A DNA stretch of 64,000 bases from Mycoplasmopsis agalactiae PG2 (GCF_000063605.1 NC_009497.1:496001-560000), one strand, 5' to 3'. Positions 9,941 to 20,907 are shown, numbered from the stretch's first letter. The notes: generated by a model from the letters alone, not told the origin. Numbers and translations are program-made.

Positions 9941-9978
9941 ATTATATAAGTAAGAAAAAATAACCAGAGAGAGAGAGA
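9941..9978 (-). promoter_or_regulatory. Promoter of the Vsp-like gene with a GA/CT dinucleotide repeat at -35
   Basis: TATAAT on the minus strand (9941-9946) is followed upstream by a 17-nt spacer whose -35 position (9964-9969) falls in CTCTGG, the end of a 13-nt alternating GA/CT tract (9966-9978). Repeat-length change would alter the -35 region, a classical transcriptional phase-variation arrangement. Confidence 0.45.
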
Positions 9979-10144
9979 CGAGCCAAAATATGAAATTGTT
10001 TCCTTAAGCAAAATAGTGGCTTTTTTTGCTTGCTAAAATGAAGCCTTAAAACAAAATTTGTGCCCATTGTTAAAAGTAATTTATACAAATGCAAACTTTG
10101 CCTAAATAATTGTTTTATAGTGCTGTAAGCAAATTGAAACAACA
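9979..10144. other. Intergenic region between the Vsp-like gene and adh2
   Basis: No reading frame looks real; the only open frame, on the minus strand, has no start signal and low-complexity coding. It contains one copy of the TGTTTTATAG word at 10111-10120. Confidence 0.35.
10111..10120 (+). repeat. Dispersed word TGTTTTATAG, copy 2
   Basis: Plus orientation, T-variant, intergenic between the Vsp-like promoter and the adh2 terminator. Confidence 0.7.
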
Positions 10145-10146
10145 AA

Positions 10147-10178
10147 AAACACCCTGAATTTAAATAATCAGGATGTTT
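10147..10178 (-). terminator. Terminator of the second alcohol dehydrogenase
   Basis: AAACACCCTGA pairs with TCAGGATGTTT (one mismatch) around a 10-nt loop, with a T-run on the minus strand 20 nt past the stop codon. Confidence 0.65.
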
Positions 10179-10196
10179 CTTAAAAAGGTAATTTAA

Positions 10197-11258
10197 TTAT
10201 TTTCTAAAGTCAATAACAGCTCTTCCTAAGAACTCGCCTTTTTGAAGTTTGTCAAAAATGTCAGAAACTTCTTCTAGCTTAACTACCTTAGTAACTTCTG
10301 ATTTGACTTTTCCTTCAGCAGCATATTCTAATGCTTCAGCTAAATCTTGTCTAGTACCTACAATTGAGCCTGCTAATTCACGTTCTAATAATACTGATCA
10401 GAAAATTGAAACTTTGAAGTCATCTTTGCCATGCTTATCTTTGGCTGGTAAGCCAACTAATACTTGACGACCACCACGACGAAGCATGTCCATACCTTGT
10501 TCAGCAGCACTAGGGTGCACTGATGTATTAACTACAGCGTGTACACCACCATTAGTAACTTCGATGATTTTTTCAATAAATTTAGGATCTTTAGCTGAAT
10601 TAAATGCATATTCAGCACCTGATTTAAGGGCTAATTCGCATTTTTCATCTGATAAGTCAATGCCAATAGGTCTTAGACCCATAGCTTTAGCATATTGAAT
10701 AGCCATTTGACCTAAGCCGCCAACACCAATAACAGCTACAAAATTGCCTGCTTTAGCTTTAGTTTGTTTTAATGACTTGTATGTTGTTACACCAGCACAA
10801 ACAACAGGTGCGCCTGTAATTATGTCTAATTTCTCGGGCACTAGCCCAACATAATCTTCATGACCAATAGCATATTCAGCATATGAGCCATCTTTAGTAT
10901 AAGCTGACATATTTTGATTTGGACAAAGAGTCTCTCTACCTGTTAAACAATATTCACAGTAACCACAAGCATCATGTAATCATGCTAAAGCAACTCTGTC
11001 ACCAATTTTCAAGCGTGTGCATCCTTCCCCTAATGCAACAACTTTTCCAATTCCTTCATGCCCTGGTATTAATGGATATTTTGGTTCCACTAATCAATCA
11101 TAATTTGCAGCATGCAAGTCTGTATGACAAATACCTGAAGTTTCCATTTCAATTAAAACTTCTTTGTATTTTGGCTTAGGTACATCCACTTCCTTAACAC
11201 TTCACTTTTTAGGTTCAGTCACAACAAAAGCTTTCATTTTTGCTGGAATTTCTTTCAT
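10197..11258 (-). CDS. adhP: Zinc-dependent alcohol dehydrogenase (second paralogue)
   Basis: A 353-residue medium-chain zinc alcohol dehydrogenase, paralogous to the product of 5297-6346. Catalytic-zinc motifs are GICHTDLH and LIPGHEGIG, structural-zinc cysteines lie in [16 protein letters not shown], and the NAD-binding motif is GVGGLGQMA. Start 11258 ([11 protein letters not shown]) is chosen because AAGGAG lies 6 nt upstream; it adds seven residues ahead of the conserved MKAFVV. Codons cover the whole family length with no frameshift. A hairpin with T-runs lies about 120 nt upstream in the divergent region with dprA and may attenuate it. The symbol is by similarity only. Confidence 0.88.
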
Positions 11259-11377
11259 TTGAATCTCCTTATGAATATAAAATTTATTACCTTACAATTA
11301 AATTTTACAACTATTAATAAGGCGTATTTGATTATTTACTGCTTTTAAGACTAAAATAAGACTTTTAAAAAAATAAC

Positions 11378-11402
11378 TGGGAAAAATCAAGCTTTTTTCC
11401 CA
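11378..11402. promoter_or_regulatory. Hairpin with T-runs between divergent adh2 and dprA
   Basis: TGGGAAAAA and TTTTTCCCA form a 9-bp stem around a 7-nt loop, followed by a T-run on each strand. It lies between two divergently transcribed genes, so it does not end either one. It could be a leader terminator (attenuator) of the leftward dehydrogenase or an operator. Confidence 0.4.
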
Positions 11403-11474
11403 TTTTTTTCCTTTTTTTATTTTCTTATTAAAAAGCAAAAATCTTAATGTAGGAGAGATGAAAAAGGAGAAAAA

Positions 11475-12207
11475 ATGAATGATTTACTAGTTTACTTTTC
11501 GATTTTGTTTAAAGGAAATAACTTTGAAATTTATAAAGCGCTTAAAAATGGATATAAGGTTGATAAATATAAAGTAGATGAAGAGATAAATAAATTAAAA
11601 GAAAGCGGCATTTAAAACTATTACAATTTTTGATACTAACTATCCGCAAGGATTAAAAGAATTAAAATATTCCCCATTTGTTTTGTTTTATAAAGGGAAT
11701 ATTGAACTGCTTAATAAAAATATAGTTTGTGCTACTGGCGATGTAGCTAATGAATTTGTTTTACATAATGTTGTGCAAACATGTAATGAATTAGCCAAAA
11801 ACACCGTTTTATTGACTAATAACTTCAAAAACATTGATCAAAATATTATTGAAATATTTAATAACAATAAACAAGGAATCATATATTTACTAGCTAATGG
11901 TATATCTTATAATTGCCCTGATGTAGATTTTAATAAAGATTTATGTATCACTTTTATACCACCAGATTTGCATCCTAAACTTAGATACTTTAAAGAAAGA
12001 AATGTTGTAGCTTCAGCACTAGCAAATAATTTAATTATATTTAGTAGCAAGCGAAATTCAGGACTAATTAACTTAGCTAATTGTTTTGCAAATTTAGGCA
12101 AAAATGTTTACTGCTATCCAGGGTTAACATATGATGATGGTAATACTTACTTAATTAAATCAGGAGCAAGTTTAATAACACATTTAGCAGAAGTTAACTA
12201 CTTTTAA
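11475..12207 (+). pseudogene. dprA: DprA/Smf-like DNA-processing protein, frameshifted
   Basis: ATG 11475 follows AAGGAG. The first frame gives 46 residues and stops at TAA 11613-11615. The next frame, overlapping it, continues with ITIFDTNYPQGLKELKYSP and on to TAA 12205-12207. The join falls in ATTTAAAA; one T less would fuse Gly-Ile to Lys-Thr-Ile and give about 243 residues. The fused protein resembles mycoplasmal DprA/Smf: a YPQGLKEL segment, a Rossmann-like region and an LANLGKNVYCYPG-like end, although the glycine-rich nucleotide loop is weak. DprA loads RecA on incoming single-stranded DNA in transformable bacteria. The gene overlaps the convergent HAD gene by 14 nt. Confidence 0.65.
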
Positions 12208-13030
12208 TTATTTCTTCTAATTTTATGCCAATTGCTCCTGAATTATAGTGTCCTATAATTTCAGTAGCTACTGCCTTAGCATCATCTGTTGCATTCTCCA
12301 TTGCAAAACCATAATGAGCATTTTGTAATATTTCTACATCATTACTTGAATCACCAAAAGCATAAATTGTGCAATCATGCAAGTTATATATTTTCATAAA
12401 TTCTTTTATGCCATTTCACTTTGAAATTCCTAAAGGATTAACATCAGTGTATATTCTATTAGTTAAATAGTCAGAGTACTTATCTTTATATAAATTACTA
12501 AAGTGTTTTGTTGTTTTGGTAGCTATTTCGTTTGGATTTCTTATTGCAACTTGTGTAATTATTGAGTTTGAATCGCTTGCCACTTTTGACATTGTTTCAT
12601 AATCAGAAAACTTAATGTGCGCAAAATCCATAATATCTTGCTTCATAATTCATTCTGGAAAATTGCCATCAGCATCTTTATTTACATATGTAGCAGTAAA
12701 ATCTGCTGTATCAAGTGAAATTATTAAATTATTCTTGTAAGCATATTCAAACATTTTTTCAAAAACATCAGATTCTAATCTGCCTACAACAATATGTTTT
12801 TTGTTTTTTACATCATAAATTAATGCACCGTTTGAGCATATAAAATAGTCTATTCCGTCAAATTCATCTAACAAAGGTAGCACTTTTAAAAGGCCTCTTC
12901 CAGTGTTTAAAATATTAATTCCGCCTTTTTTGTGAACATCGTGAAATGCTTTTTTAGTTACAGGATGAACCTTATTGTTACTCATTAGTAATGTGCCATC
13001 TAAATCATATGAAAAAATCTTTTTCTTCAT
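12194..13030 (-). CDS. Cof-type HAD-IIB family hydrolase
   Basis: A 278-residue cytosolic phosphatase of the haloacid-dehalogenase superfamily. The nucleophile motif is SYDLDGTLL (Asp 8 and Asp 10), motif II lies in NILNTGRG, and motif III/IV in FGDSSNDVEIL near residue 215. A cap domain lies between, as in Cof/YidA sugar-phosphate and FMN phosphatases. Start 13030 has AAGGAGA 6 nt upstream. In-frame TGA codons at two points encode Trp. The physiological substrate cannot be told from sequence. Confidence 0.88.
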
Positions 13031-13122
13031 TTTGCTCTCCTTGCAAAAGTGCCAAAAATGTTGCTAATAATTTAATAATTGTAATTCAATTTCTTAAAAT
13101 ATTTTTTATAATTTTTCATACT

Positions 13123-14475
13123 ATGAGTAGCCCTGTGACTAATTTAAAAATACTTAAAAGAAAAAAAATATTAAGAAAACTACATAGCGAAAATGTCAAT
13201 AACCTAAAATTAATTGAATTAGATAAAGAAGATATTGACTTAAGAAAATATTTTGGTGATGACTTAATGACTAACTTAAGAATGGCTAATTACTCATATT
13301 ATTCAGATAGCGCAAATAAAAGAAAAAAGAATGTGAGGAAAAGGACAGCTATTTTATACGCTAAAAGAGTGTTTTTCCTTTTCATAGCTGCTTTAATTTT
13401 TAACTTTGGTGTTATTGCATTTTTAAACAGAGGTGATACGCTTCCTAGTGGTTTGTCAGGCTTTCCAATGCTAGCTATGCTTATTGCTAAGGATAAGGGT
13501 TACCGTGACTGAGATAAATACTTTGCCTTAATGTTTATTTTGATTAACCTGCCCCTTTTGATAGGCTTTGGTTTCAAGGTAAAGCGGAGTTTTACTATAT
13601 TAACTGCTGTGTTTATGATTTCTCAATTAATTACTAACGCAATATTTACTTCAATTCCCCAAGTTCATGATTTTATACATAATTACATCAATATTGCTCC
13701 TGGTTGACATAAGCTAGTTGAATTTCGGGATAAGGCAGGCAATATTATAGGAACATATGAAAATGCAAGCAGTTGGCCGATAATAATAAATGGTTTCCTT
13801 GGTTCTATATGTGCTGGAACATCAATTGCTATTGCCTGAAAAAATGGCGGTTCAACTGGCGGTACTGACATTATTGCTTATTATTTCTCAACTAAAAAAC
13901 AAAAAAGTGTTGCGGGAATGATGTTTACTGTAAATATTATTGCAACTTCATTCTTCTTACTTGTTTTTGGTATTGCTGCTAAGCATAAAGAAGCTGTTGA
14001 CTTAGGTGTTATATCATCAAGCAGTAGTGTTGAAAATGTTCTAGAGCAACCTAATTCAATAATAATTACATTAAGAGATGGCTTTAACATTAATTCAATT
14101 AAAAAATATGTATCACATAGAACAATTTTTGGATTAAGAGAATTTTCAACTATTCTATACATCATTTTTAACAACATTGTGCTAGGTTTAATGTATCCAA
14201 AATACAAAAAAGTAACTCTTTCTATTGCAACTAAATGTCCTGATGCTATCTTGAATTACTTTAAGCATATTAAGTACTGACATGCATATACAATTTTTAA
14301 AGGAATTAGTGGTTACTCACAAGAAGAAACATACTTTATTGAAACTACTTTATTAACACTAGAAAGCAAAAACATTGTCTCGGATATTAAAGTTATTGAT
14401 CCAAAAGCATGAATTTCAATAAGGCCCGTTGAACAAGTTAAAGGCGCCTTTAATACTAAATATGTTGAAGAGTAA
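13123..14475 (+). CDS. YitT family membrane protein (DUF161/DUF2179)
   Basis: A 450-residue protein. A Lys/Arg/Asn-rich cytosolic N-terminus of about 80 residues is followed by five or six membrane segments, with the YitT-type glycine-rich loop GGSTGGTDIIAYY near residue 245, and a soluble C-terminal domain (about 370-450) with the DUF2179 fold pattern (SGYSQEETYFIETT). The family is widespread in Firmicutes and mollicutes. Its function is unsettled, with transport of an unknown substrate the usual suggestion. No strong ribosome site precedes ATG 13123. It ends at a shared terminator with smc. Confidence 0.85.
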
Positions 14476-14515
14476 AAAAACTTACAAGACTGTTTTATAG
14501 CCTTGTAAGTTTTTT
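14475..14515. terminator. Bidirectional terminator between yitT-like gene and smc
   Basis: A 14-bp stem AAAAAACTTACAAG / CTTGTAAGTTTTTT encloses a 13-nt loop that is itself the dispersed word ACTGTTTTATAGC. It serves two convergent genes. Confidence 0.85.
14490..14500 (+). repeat. Dispersed word CTGTTTTATAG, copy 3
   Basis: Plus orientation, forming the loop of the yitT-like/smc terminator. Confidence 0.85.
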
Positions 14516-14522
14516 AAATGCT

Positions 14523-17510
14523 CTAATTTTGTGCTTTAGCTGCTCTTGCTGAAATGTAGTCTTCTTGAACATCATCAACTAATTTCTTAGCCTCAGCTAG
14601 CTCTAAACTAAAGAATGTTGTTACACCTCTATTTTGCATTGTTGCACCAAATAAGGCATCAACTCTAGACATTGTTCCATGTCTGTGCGTAATCACTAAA
14701 AATTGAGTTTTGTTTTTCAATTTTTGTAAATATTCTGCATACCTTACAACGTTTGATTCGTCTAAAGCAGCTTCAACCTCATCTAAAATACATAGTGGAA
14801 GTGGACGAGCTTTAAGAATTCCAAATAATAAAGATATGGCAATCAGTGACTTTTCACCACCTGAAAATAACTTAAGATTTTTAATACTTTTGCCAGGTGG
14901 CATAGCCTCAATTTCAACACCAGATTCTAAAATATTTTTAGGATCTGAGAAGAATAATCTAGCGCTTCCGCCTCCAAACATTGTGGCAAAAACATCGTTA
15001 AATTCAGCATTAACATCGTGAACAATATTAGTTAATCTTGTGATAATAATCTTGTCCATTTGGGCAATAGCTGATTCTAAAACTTGTTTTGCTTGTGTTA
15101 ATTCTTCTTCGCTTTTTACAAATTTGTTGTATCTTTCTTCTTCTTCAACTAATTGTTCTAATGCTTCCAGGTTAACATTGCCTAGTTTATTAATTTCTTC
15201 TCTTATTTCTCTAACAATTTCAGTTGCTTGATCATAAGACATTTCTAATTTATAGCCTTGTGCTTCAGCTGATTCTAATGTTAATTTATATTGTGATGCT
15301 AATCTTTCACGTGATTGTTCCAAAAATACTTTGGATTTTTCTTTTTCAGAAAGCTTTTCTGAAAATGATTCTAAAAGTTTTCTTAAAGTGGATTCAAAGT
15401 CACTTTTTAGCACTTGTCCTGAATTAATTTCTTGGGCTAGAGCATTAATTCTTTCGTTTTTAGCTCTAAAATCAGCTTCAAGTGCACTTTTTCTAGAAGA
15501 TAAAACTTCTAAATCAGCTTCAGAACTGTGAATGCTGATGCTTTCAGTTTTTATTTCTAATTCTTTGTTACTAATATTTTTGAGTTTTAAATTTAGCTCA
15601 TCAAGTATTTTTTGTTCTGCACTTTTTTGTGTAATTATATTAGCTAATTGATTTTTTAGCTGACTTTCTAACTCTAAGCAAATTCTTCTTTCATTGCTAA
15701 TTTCATTATGCTTAGATCTATCATCAGTTATAGCGATCTGAATACCAGGAATAAGCGATTCTAATTCACTTATTTTTAAATCAATAGTTAATAATGTTTC
15801 AGTATTTGACTTAGCACCACCAACTATTACACCACCAGCACGAATTATGTCACCATCTAATGTGACAATCATATATCTGTTGTCCAAAATTTTTGAAATA
15901 TGGTTAGCATGATGAATTGTTTCAGTAACTATAACATTACCCAATAAAAATTGTGAAAGAATAAGATAAATTGGCTCAACTTCTACTAATTCAGAAGCTA
16001 CAGCAATAAAACCAGGCTGACCTTGAATAGCCAAAAGATGATCATCTCTAACGCTTTTAGGATGAATAGATGCAAGAGGAATAAATGTAGCTCTTCCGCC
16101 ATTATTTTGCTTTAAAAACTCAACTGCTTTCACAGCAACTTCTGGTTTATCAACTACTAAGTGTTGTAAAGCATTTGCCAAAACTGCTTCAATTGCCCGT
16201 GAATATTCTTTGTTGACTTTAATTAAATCAGCAACAGTTCCTTTTAAGCCTTTTCCAAAAATGGCTTTGTTTTCTAAAATGGTTTTTGTGCCTTTATATA
16301 GAAGTGTGTTGCCTTCTTTTTGTTGTTTAAGCAAGTTTAGGTGAGTTTGTATTTTGAAAATATCATTTTCTTTTTTAGTTAGTCTGATGTTTATAAAGTT
16401 AAGCTCTTTGTCATGAGCGTCTAAAATTTCACTGTTATCTGAAATTCTTTTGTTAATTAAGTCGTATTCTCTATTGTAGTAAGCAACTCTTTGTGCTGAT
16501 TTTTCAATTAATGTTTTATAAGCATTAATTTGTTCTGTGGTATCAACTTTTAACTCGCCCTCAACAATTAATCTTTCACGTTCATTTTCTCTAGCTATAG
16601 CTATTGAAAGGTTGTTAAGTCTGTCTTTAACAGCTTCTAATTCAATTGAAATTTCTTTTTGTGCAGCTTCAAGATTAGTTTTAAACTCAATATTTTGGCT
16701 AATTTTAGCTTCTAAATTCTTTATTCTGTCATTCAAGTCATTTTTAGTTTCTTGAACGCCTTCTAATTCAACAGAAAGCTCATCATATCTTGAACCAAAT
16801 CTTTTGATATTATCTACTAATAAGCCAACTTCAACAGATCTTAACTCTTCAGTTTTTGCAATAAATATTTTTGCTTTTTCAGCTTGCTTTCTTAATGGAT
16901 TAAGCTTTCTTTCGATTTCGGCTATAACTAAGGCAATTTGGTCGAGTCCTTCTTGAGTTTTAGCTAATTTTGATAAAGCTTCTTTTTTTCTAAATTTGTA
17001 TTTAGAAACCCCTGCAGCTTCTTCAAAAATTCCTTTTCTTTCTTCAGCAGATGCTTCGGCAATATCACTAACTGTACCTTGCGAAATAATAGCTAAACTG
17101 CTTTTGCCAATTCCACTTTCCATTGCAATTTCTTTAATATCTTTTTGCCTGCAAACTTCGCCGTTAAGATAATATTGGTTAATGCCTGAGCCTCTTTCTA
17201 AAACACGAGAAATTGTAATAGTTTCATGATTAATGCTGCTTTGACCGTCTTTATTATCAAAAGTAAGTGTAACTACAGCTTTATCCATAGGCTTTGCAGT
17301 CTTAGAACCAGCGAAAATGACATCGTCCATATTATCGCCCCGAAGTTCTTTAGCACTTCTTTCACCTAAAACTCATTTAATAGCATCATTAATATTTGAC
17401 TTTCCAGAACCATTAGGCCCAACAATACCTGCAACTCCACCGTTAAAATGCAAAGTTATAGGTTCAGCAAATGATTTGAATCCGTGAGCTTCCACTTTAA
17501 TTAATTTCAT
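14523..17510 (-). CDS. smc: Chromosome segregation ATPase SMC
   Basis: A 995-residue condensin subunit that, with ScpA/ScpB, organises and segregates the chromosome. Walker A is GPNGSGKSN (residues 31-39); a long coiled coil runs to the hinge (about 410-560, starting near KGTVADLIKVNKEYSRAI); the returning coil leads to the signature FSGGEKSLIAISLL (near 865) and Walker B PLCILDEVEAALD (near 895). The length is usual for mycoplasmal SMC. Start 17510 has GAGGTG 4 nt upstream. It closes a leftward cluster after rnc, an order shared with Bacillus. Confidence 0.97.
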
Positions 17511-17576
17511 TTTACACCTCTTGCAATTTTGAAAATTTTGCTCTTAGTAAATTTTAATAAAAAAAGACTAAAAATA

Positions 17577-18269
17577 CTATGGTTTAGACATTATTAATTT
17601 ATTTAATGCATCATTAGCAGCATTTTCTTCAGCTTCATGTTTGCTTTTTCCAACACCAGAGCCATAAACATTACCTTCATAGATAGCTTCCGCTTTAAAT
17701 AAATTATTTTCACTTTGGTATGTTTGATAAAAAACAGTTTTTTTACTAAAAGATTGCATGTGCTCTTGCAGTCTTGTTTTTGAATCTTTAAGCTCAATTT
17801 TGCCTTCTTTGTATTGCTTAACTAAAGGCAATAATGTTTTGTCTAAAAAATCTTTAACTTTTGGCAATCCTTGGTCCAAAAATATAGCAGCAACTAATGA
17901 TTCAAAAATATCAGCACCCACTTTTTTCGAACTAAGTACTTCAGTAGCAACAACGTTGCTTGAAAGTACTAAGAAGTCTTTAAGCTTAAGCAAATCAGCA
18001 ATTTGGTTAAGCGAATCAGTGCACACTAATTTTGATCTTATTAACGTAAGCTGACCTTGGTTTTTGTCTTTAAAGGAATTAAAAAGTATTGCAGATACAT
18101 AGAACTGCAATATTGCATCACCTAAAAACTCTAATGTTTGATAATTCTTGCCTTTTGAATTAGCTACAGATGAGCCGTGTGTAAAAGCTTGTCTATAAAC
18201 AGCTAAGCTTACTGGCTTAATATTAAAATTATTTAAAAAATTTTCAATGCTATTCATGTGGCTTGTCAT
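17577..18269 (-). CDS. rnc: Ribonuclease III
   Basis: A 230-residue double-strand RNA endonuclease for rRNA precursor and mRNA processing. The catalytic signature is TLEFLGDAILQF (near residue 45) with the second metal site at DIFESLVAAIFLDQG (near 115). The C-terminal double-strand RNA-binding domain (about 155-226) ends GKSKHEAEENAANDAL. Start 18269 is taken because AAAAGGA precedes it at good spacing; ATG 18257 is an alternative. The start overlaps the end of plsX by 20 nt, implying translational coupling. Confidence 0.95.
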   Translation of the reverse strand: MTSHMNSIENFLNNFNIKPVSLAVYRQAFTHGSSVANSKGKNYQTLEFLGDAILQFYVSAILFNSFKDKNQGQLTLIRSKLVCTDSLNQIADLLKLKDFLVLSSNVVATEVLSSKKVGADIFESLVAAIFLDQGLPKVKDFLDKTLLPLVKQYKEGKIELKDSKTRLQEHMQSFSKKTVFYQTYQSENNLFKAEAIYEGNVYGSGVGKSKHEAEENAANDALNKLIMSKP

Positions 18270-19254
18270 TTAGTTCCTTTTTGATAGCTTCTAGAACATT
18301 ATTTTTTATAACTAATTTAATTTGATTTAGTGCACCTAAGTATGCTTTAGAGTCGCTATTGCCATGACATTTTATGCTTAGTCCATTAAGTCCAATTAAC
18401 CATGCGGCTCCAACATTTCTATAATCTAATGTTTCAGCTACATCCTGAAAGGCGCCTTTAAGGAATAAATAGCCAAATTTTCTTATTGGCTTAGCCATAA
18501 TTTTGTCTTTAAGCAGGTTTTTGAAGCTTAAAATTGCACCTTCTAGACTTTTAAGTACTAAATTTCCTCCATAGCCATCAATAACAGCTACATCAGCAAC
18601 ACCATCTAATAAATATCTTGGCTCACTATAGCCTATATAGTTTATGAATTTATTATCCTTTAACTCTTTAGCAGCTTCTTTAACTATTTCTAATCCTTTA
18701 TAATCCTCAGTTCCAATATTGATTAATGAAACTCTAGGATTAACAATGTTTAGCAAAGTACGTGCATAAACATTAGCAATTTTAGCTCATTCAACTAAGT
18801 ATTCAGACTTGCATTCAATATTAGCACCAACATCTAAAAGTAAAAACTTACGTCCAACAATTGTAGGCATAAGTGGCATAAATGCAGAACGGCTAACTCC
18901 TTGTAATCTTTTTAATTTAAAGGTAGCACAAGCTAAATATGTTCCAGAATCACCACTAGAAATTACAGCATCAGCTTTTCCTTGTGCAACAAGGTCAATA
19001 GAATCATTCATTGAAGTATTTTCTCTTAGTGATTTATGAAAGTTTTTAACATCAGAAGGTACATTTGGATTATTAATTATTTTTAATGAATTAGGAATAT
19101 TTTCAATTAACTTTAGCTCATTATTAATTAAAGCTTCATCACCAACTAAAATAATTTCATAATTATCATTTTCTTTTAAAAACTGACAACTGGCTTTAAC
19201 TGCAGCAGCTACGCCATTGTCATTTCCATTTACATCAAAAGCTATTCTATACAT
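18250..19254 (-). CDS. plsX: Phosphate acyltransferase PlsX
   Basis: A 334-residue enzyme that converts acyl-ACP (or recycles acyl-phosphate) to acyl-phosphate for the PlsY step of phosphatidic-acid synthesis. Family features: an N-terminal Asp-containing strand (FDVNGNDNG in place of the usual AMGGD), AVISSGDSGTYLACATF, PTIVGRKFLLLDVGANIECK near residue 135, and VIDGYGGNLVLKSLEG. One TGA in the middle is read as Trp. It lies 6 nt after fakA, so the acyl-phosphate makers are adjacent. The altered AMGGD motif is an oddity. Confidence 0.93.
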
Positions 19255-19260
19255 ATTCTC

Positions 19261-20907
19261 TTACTCAAATCCTATTAAAAAATGATAATTAGGTTGGTTA
19301 CCGTTAACAACTTCAACTTCGCAGTCATAATATCTATTGATATAGTCAACTAATTCAATTGCATCAGGCTCTGAAGCATCATTGCCATAATAAATGGTAA
19401 TAACTTCTGTTTCATCATTAGCAGCTTTTTTAATTAAATGTTTGGCAGCTTCTAAATATGAAGTCTTGCATGAAATTATTTTGCCATCTAAAATGCTAAT
19501 AAAGTTGTCTTTTTTGATCTTTACACCATTAAAAGTTGTGTCACGAACTGCCATTGTAACTTCGCCAGTTCTTACCATTTTCATAACTTCTTTCATTAGC
19601 TCATTATTTTCGTCGCTATTTGAATTGCTATTAAAAGCTATGATGGCATTAATTCCTTGAATTTGCGTTCTAGTAGGTATTATGTGTACATTTTTGTCAA
19701 AAATTCCAGAAGCAGCTTGCTCAGCAGCTAGGAAAATATTAGGGTTATTTGGAAGTACAAAGACATCTTTAGCATCAACTGATTTAATAGCTTCTAAAAT
19801 ATCAGTCACAGAAGGGTTTTGAGTCTGACCGCATTCAATAATTGCATCAGCACCTAATTCTTTCATTTTGTCAATAAAACCAGAACCAAGGTTACATGAG
19901 ACAATTCCACATTTTTTATTGCCTTGCGAAACTACATCATTAATTACCACACTGTTATTTCTGTTTGCTCTTGAATTTTCAGCTTGCAGTGTCATGTTTT
20001 CTGACTTAATTTTTATAAATTCACCATGTTTTTGGCCAAAATTAAGCATATCGCCTGGCTTTAAAGTATGACCGTGCACTTTAATTAATTCAGCATCTTG
20101 CACAATAACAAGTGAATTAGCGAACTTAGAAATATGTTTTTCAAAAGCTGTTTTATCAAATTCATCAGGCTTATTTAATTCAATAATAAATTCAGTGCAG
20201 TAGCCAAATTCACCTTTATAAACTTCATCAGAGCTAATAAATTTATCAATTGATTGCTCAACTTGTTGAATTTCAACAGGATTACCAATTACATAGCTAT
20301 GCATCCCTGTGATAAACGAAACTAAACCTTCACCCCCTGAATCAACTACACCAACTTCACGTAAAACCTTTAGTAAGTTAGGAGTGTTATCACAAGCAAC
20401 TCTTGAATAATTCTTCGCCATTTCAAAGAAATGTTCAAGAGTTGTTTCTTCATTTACATTTTTAGCTAGCTGTTCAGTTGTTTCACGTATTACTGTAAGA
20501 ATTGTGCCTTCTACAGGTTTAAGAACCGATTCACAGGCTCTTTTAGTGGCACTTTGAAACCCTTTAACTAATTCTAAAACTGTTACTTCATTTTTATCAG
20601 CAAAATAGTTAGCAAATCCTTTAAAAATTTGGCTTAATATGACACCAGAGTTTCCACGAGCGCCAAGTAGCATGTTTTTAGACACAACAGCAGAAACTTC
20701 AGCAAGATTAGTAGTATTTTCTAAACTTTTAAGAGCTTTAGCTGCTGCTTCAACAGTATTAGACATATTAGTTCCAGTATCACCATCAGGAACAGGGAAA
20801 ACATTAAGTGCGTCAATTCTATTTTTGTTATTAATTAAATTATTTGCACCAGAAATAATTAAATTTGAATAAATTGTGCCATCAATAACCTTAGCGTTCT
20901 TAATCAT
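19261..20907 (-). CDS. fakA: Fatty acid kinase FakA (DAK2/YloV family)
   Basis: A 548-residue protein with an N-terminal DAK2 (DhaL-like) kinase domain: ALNVFPVPDGDTGTNMSNT near residue 34, GARGNSGVILSQI near 80 and VVDSGGEG near 190, supplying the Mg-ATP-binding aspartates and loops. A middle domain and a C-terminal DegV-like fold (PNNPNIFLAAEQAA) follow. FakA phosphorylates fatty acids carried by FakB and so feeds PlsX, the next gene. The start overlaps the asp23-type gene by 8 nt. Confidence 0.92.
   Translation of the reverse strand: MIKNAKVIDGTIYSNLIISGANNLINNKNRIDALNVFPVPDGDTGTNMSNTVEAAAKALKSLENTTNLAEVSAVVSKNMLLGARGNSGVILSQIFKGFANYFADKNEVTVLELVKGFQSATKRACESVLKPVEGTILTVIRETTEQLAKNVNEETTLEHFFEMAKNYSRVACDNTPNLLKVLREVGVVDSGGEGLVSFITGMHSYVIGNPVEIQQVEQSIDKFISSDEVYKGEFGYCTEFIIELNKPDEFDKTAFEKHISKFANSLVIVQDAELIKVHGHTLKPGDMLNFGQKHGEFIKIKSENMTLQAENSRANRNNSVVINDVVSQGNKKCGIVSCNLGSGFIDKMKELGADAIIECGQTQNPSVTDILEAIKSVDAKDVFVLPNNPNIFLAAEQAASGIFDKNVHIIPTRTQIQGINAIIAFNSNSNSDENNELMKEVMKMVRTGEVTMAVRDTTFNGVKIKKDNFISILDGKIISCKTSYLEAAKHLIKKAANDETEVITIYYGNDASEPDAIELVDYINRYYDCEVEVVNGNQPNYHFLIGFE

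Noticed and set aside
9942-10145. 67-codon minus-strand open frame upstream of the Vsp-like gene
   Set aside because: No ribosome site or recognisable composition, and it overlaps the promoter and the GA repeat.
14710-15531. Open frames on the plus strand inside smc
   Set aside because: Complementary shadows of the helical smc coding frame; no start signals.
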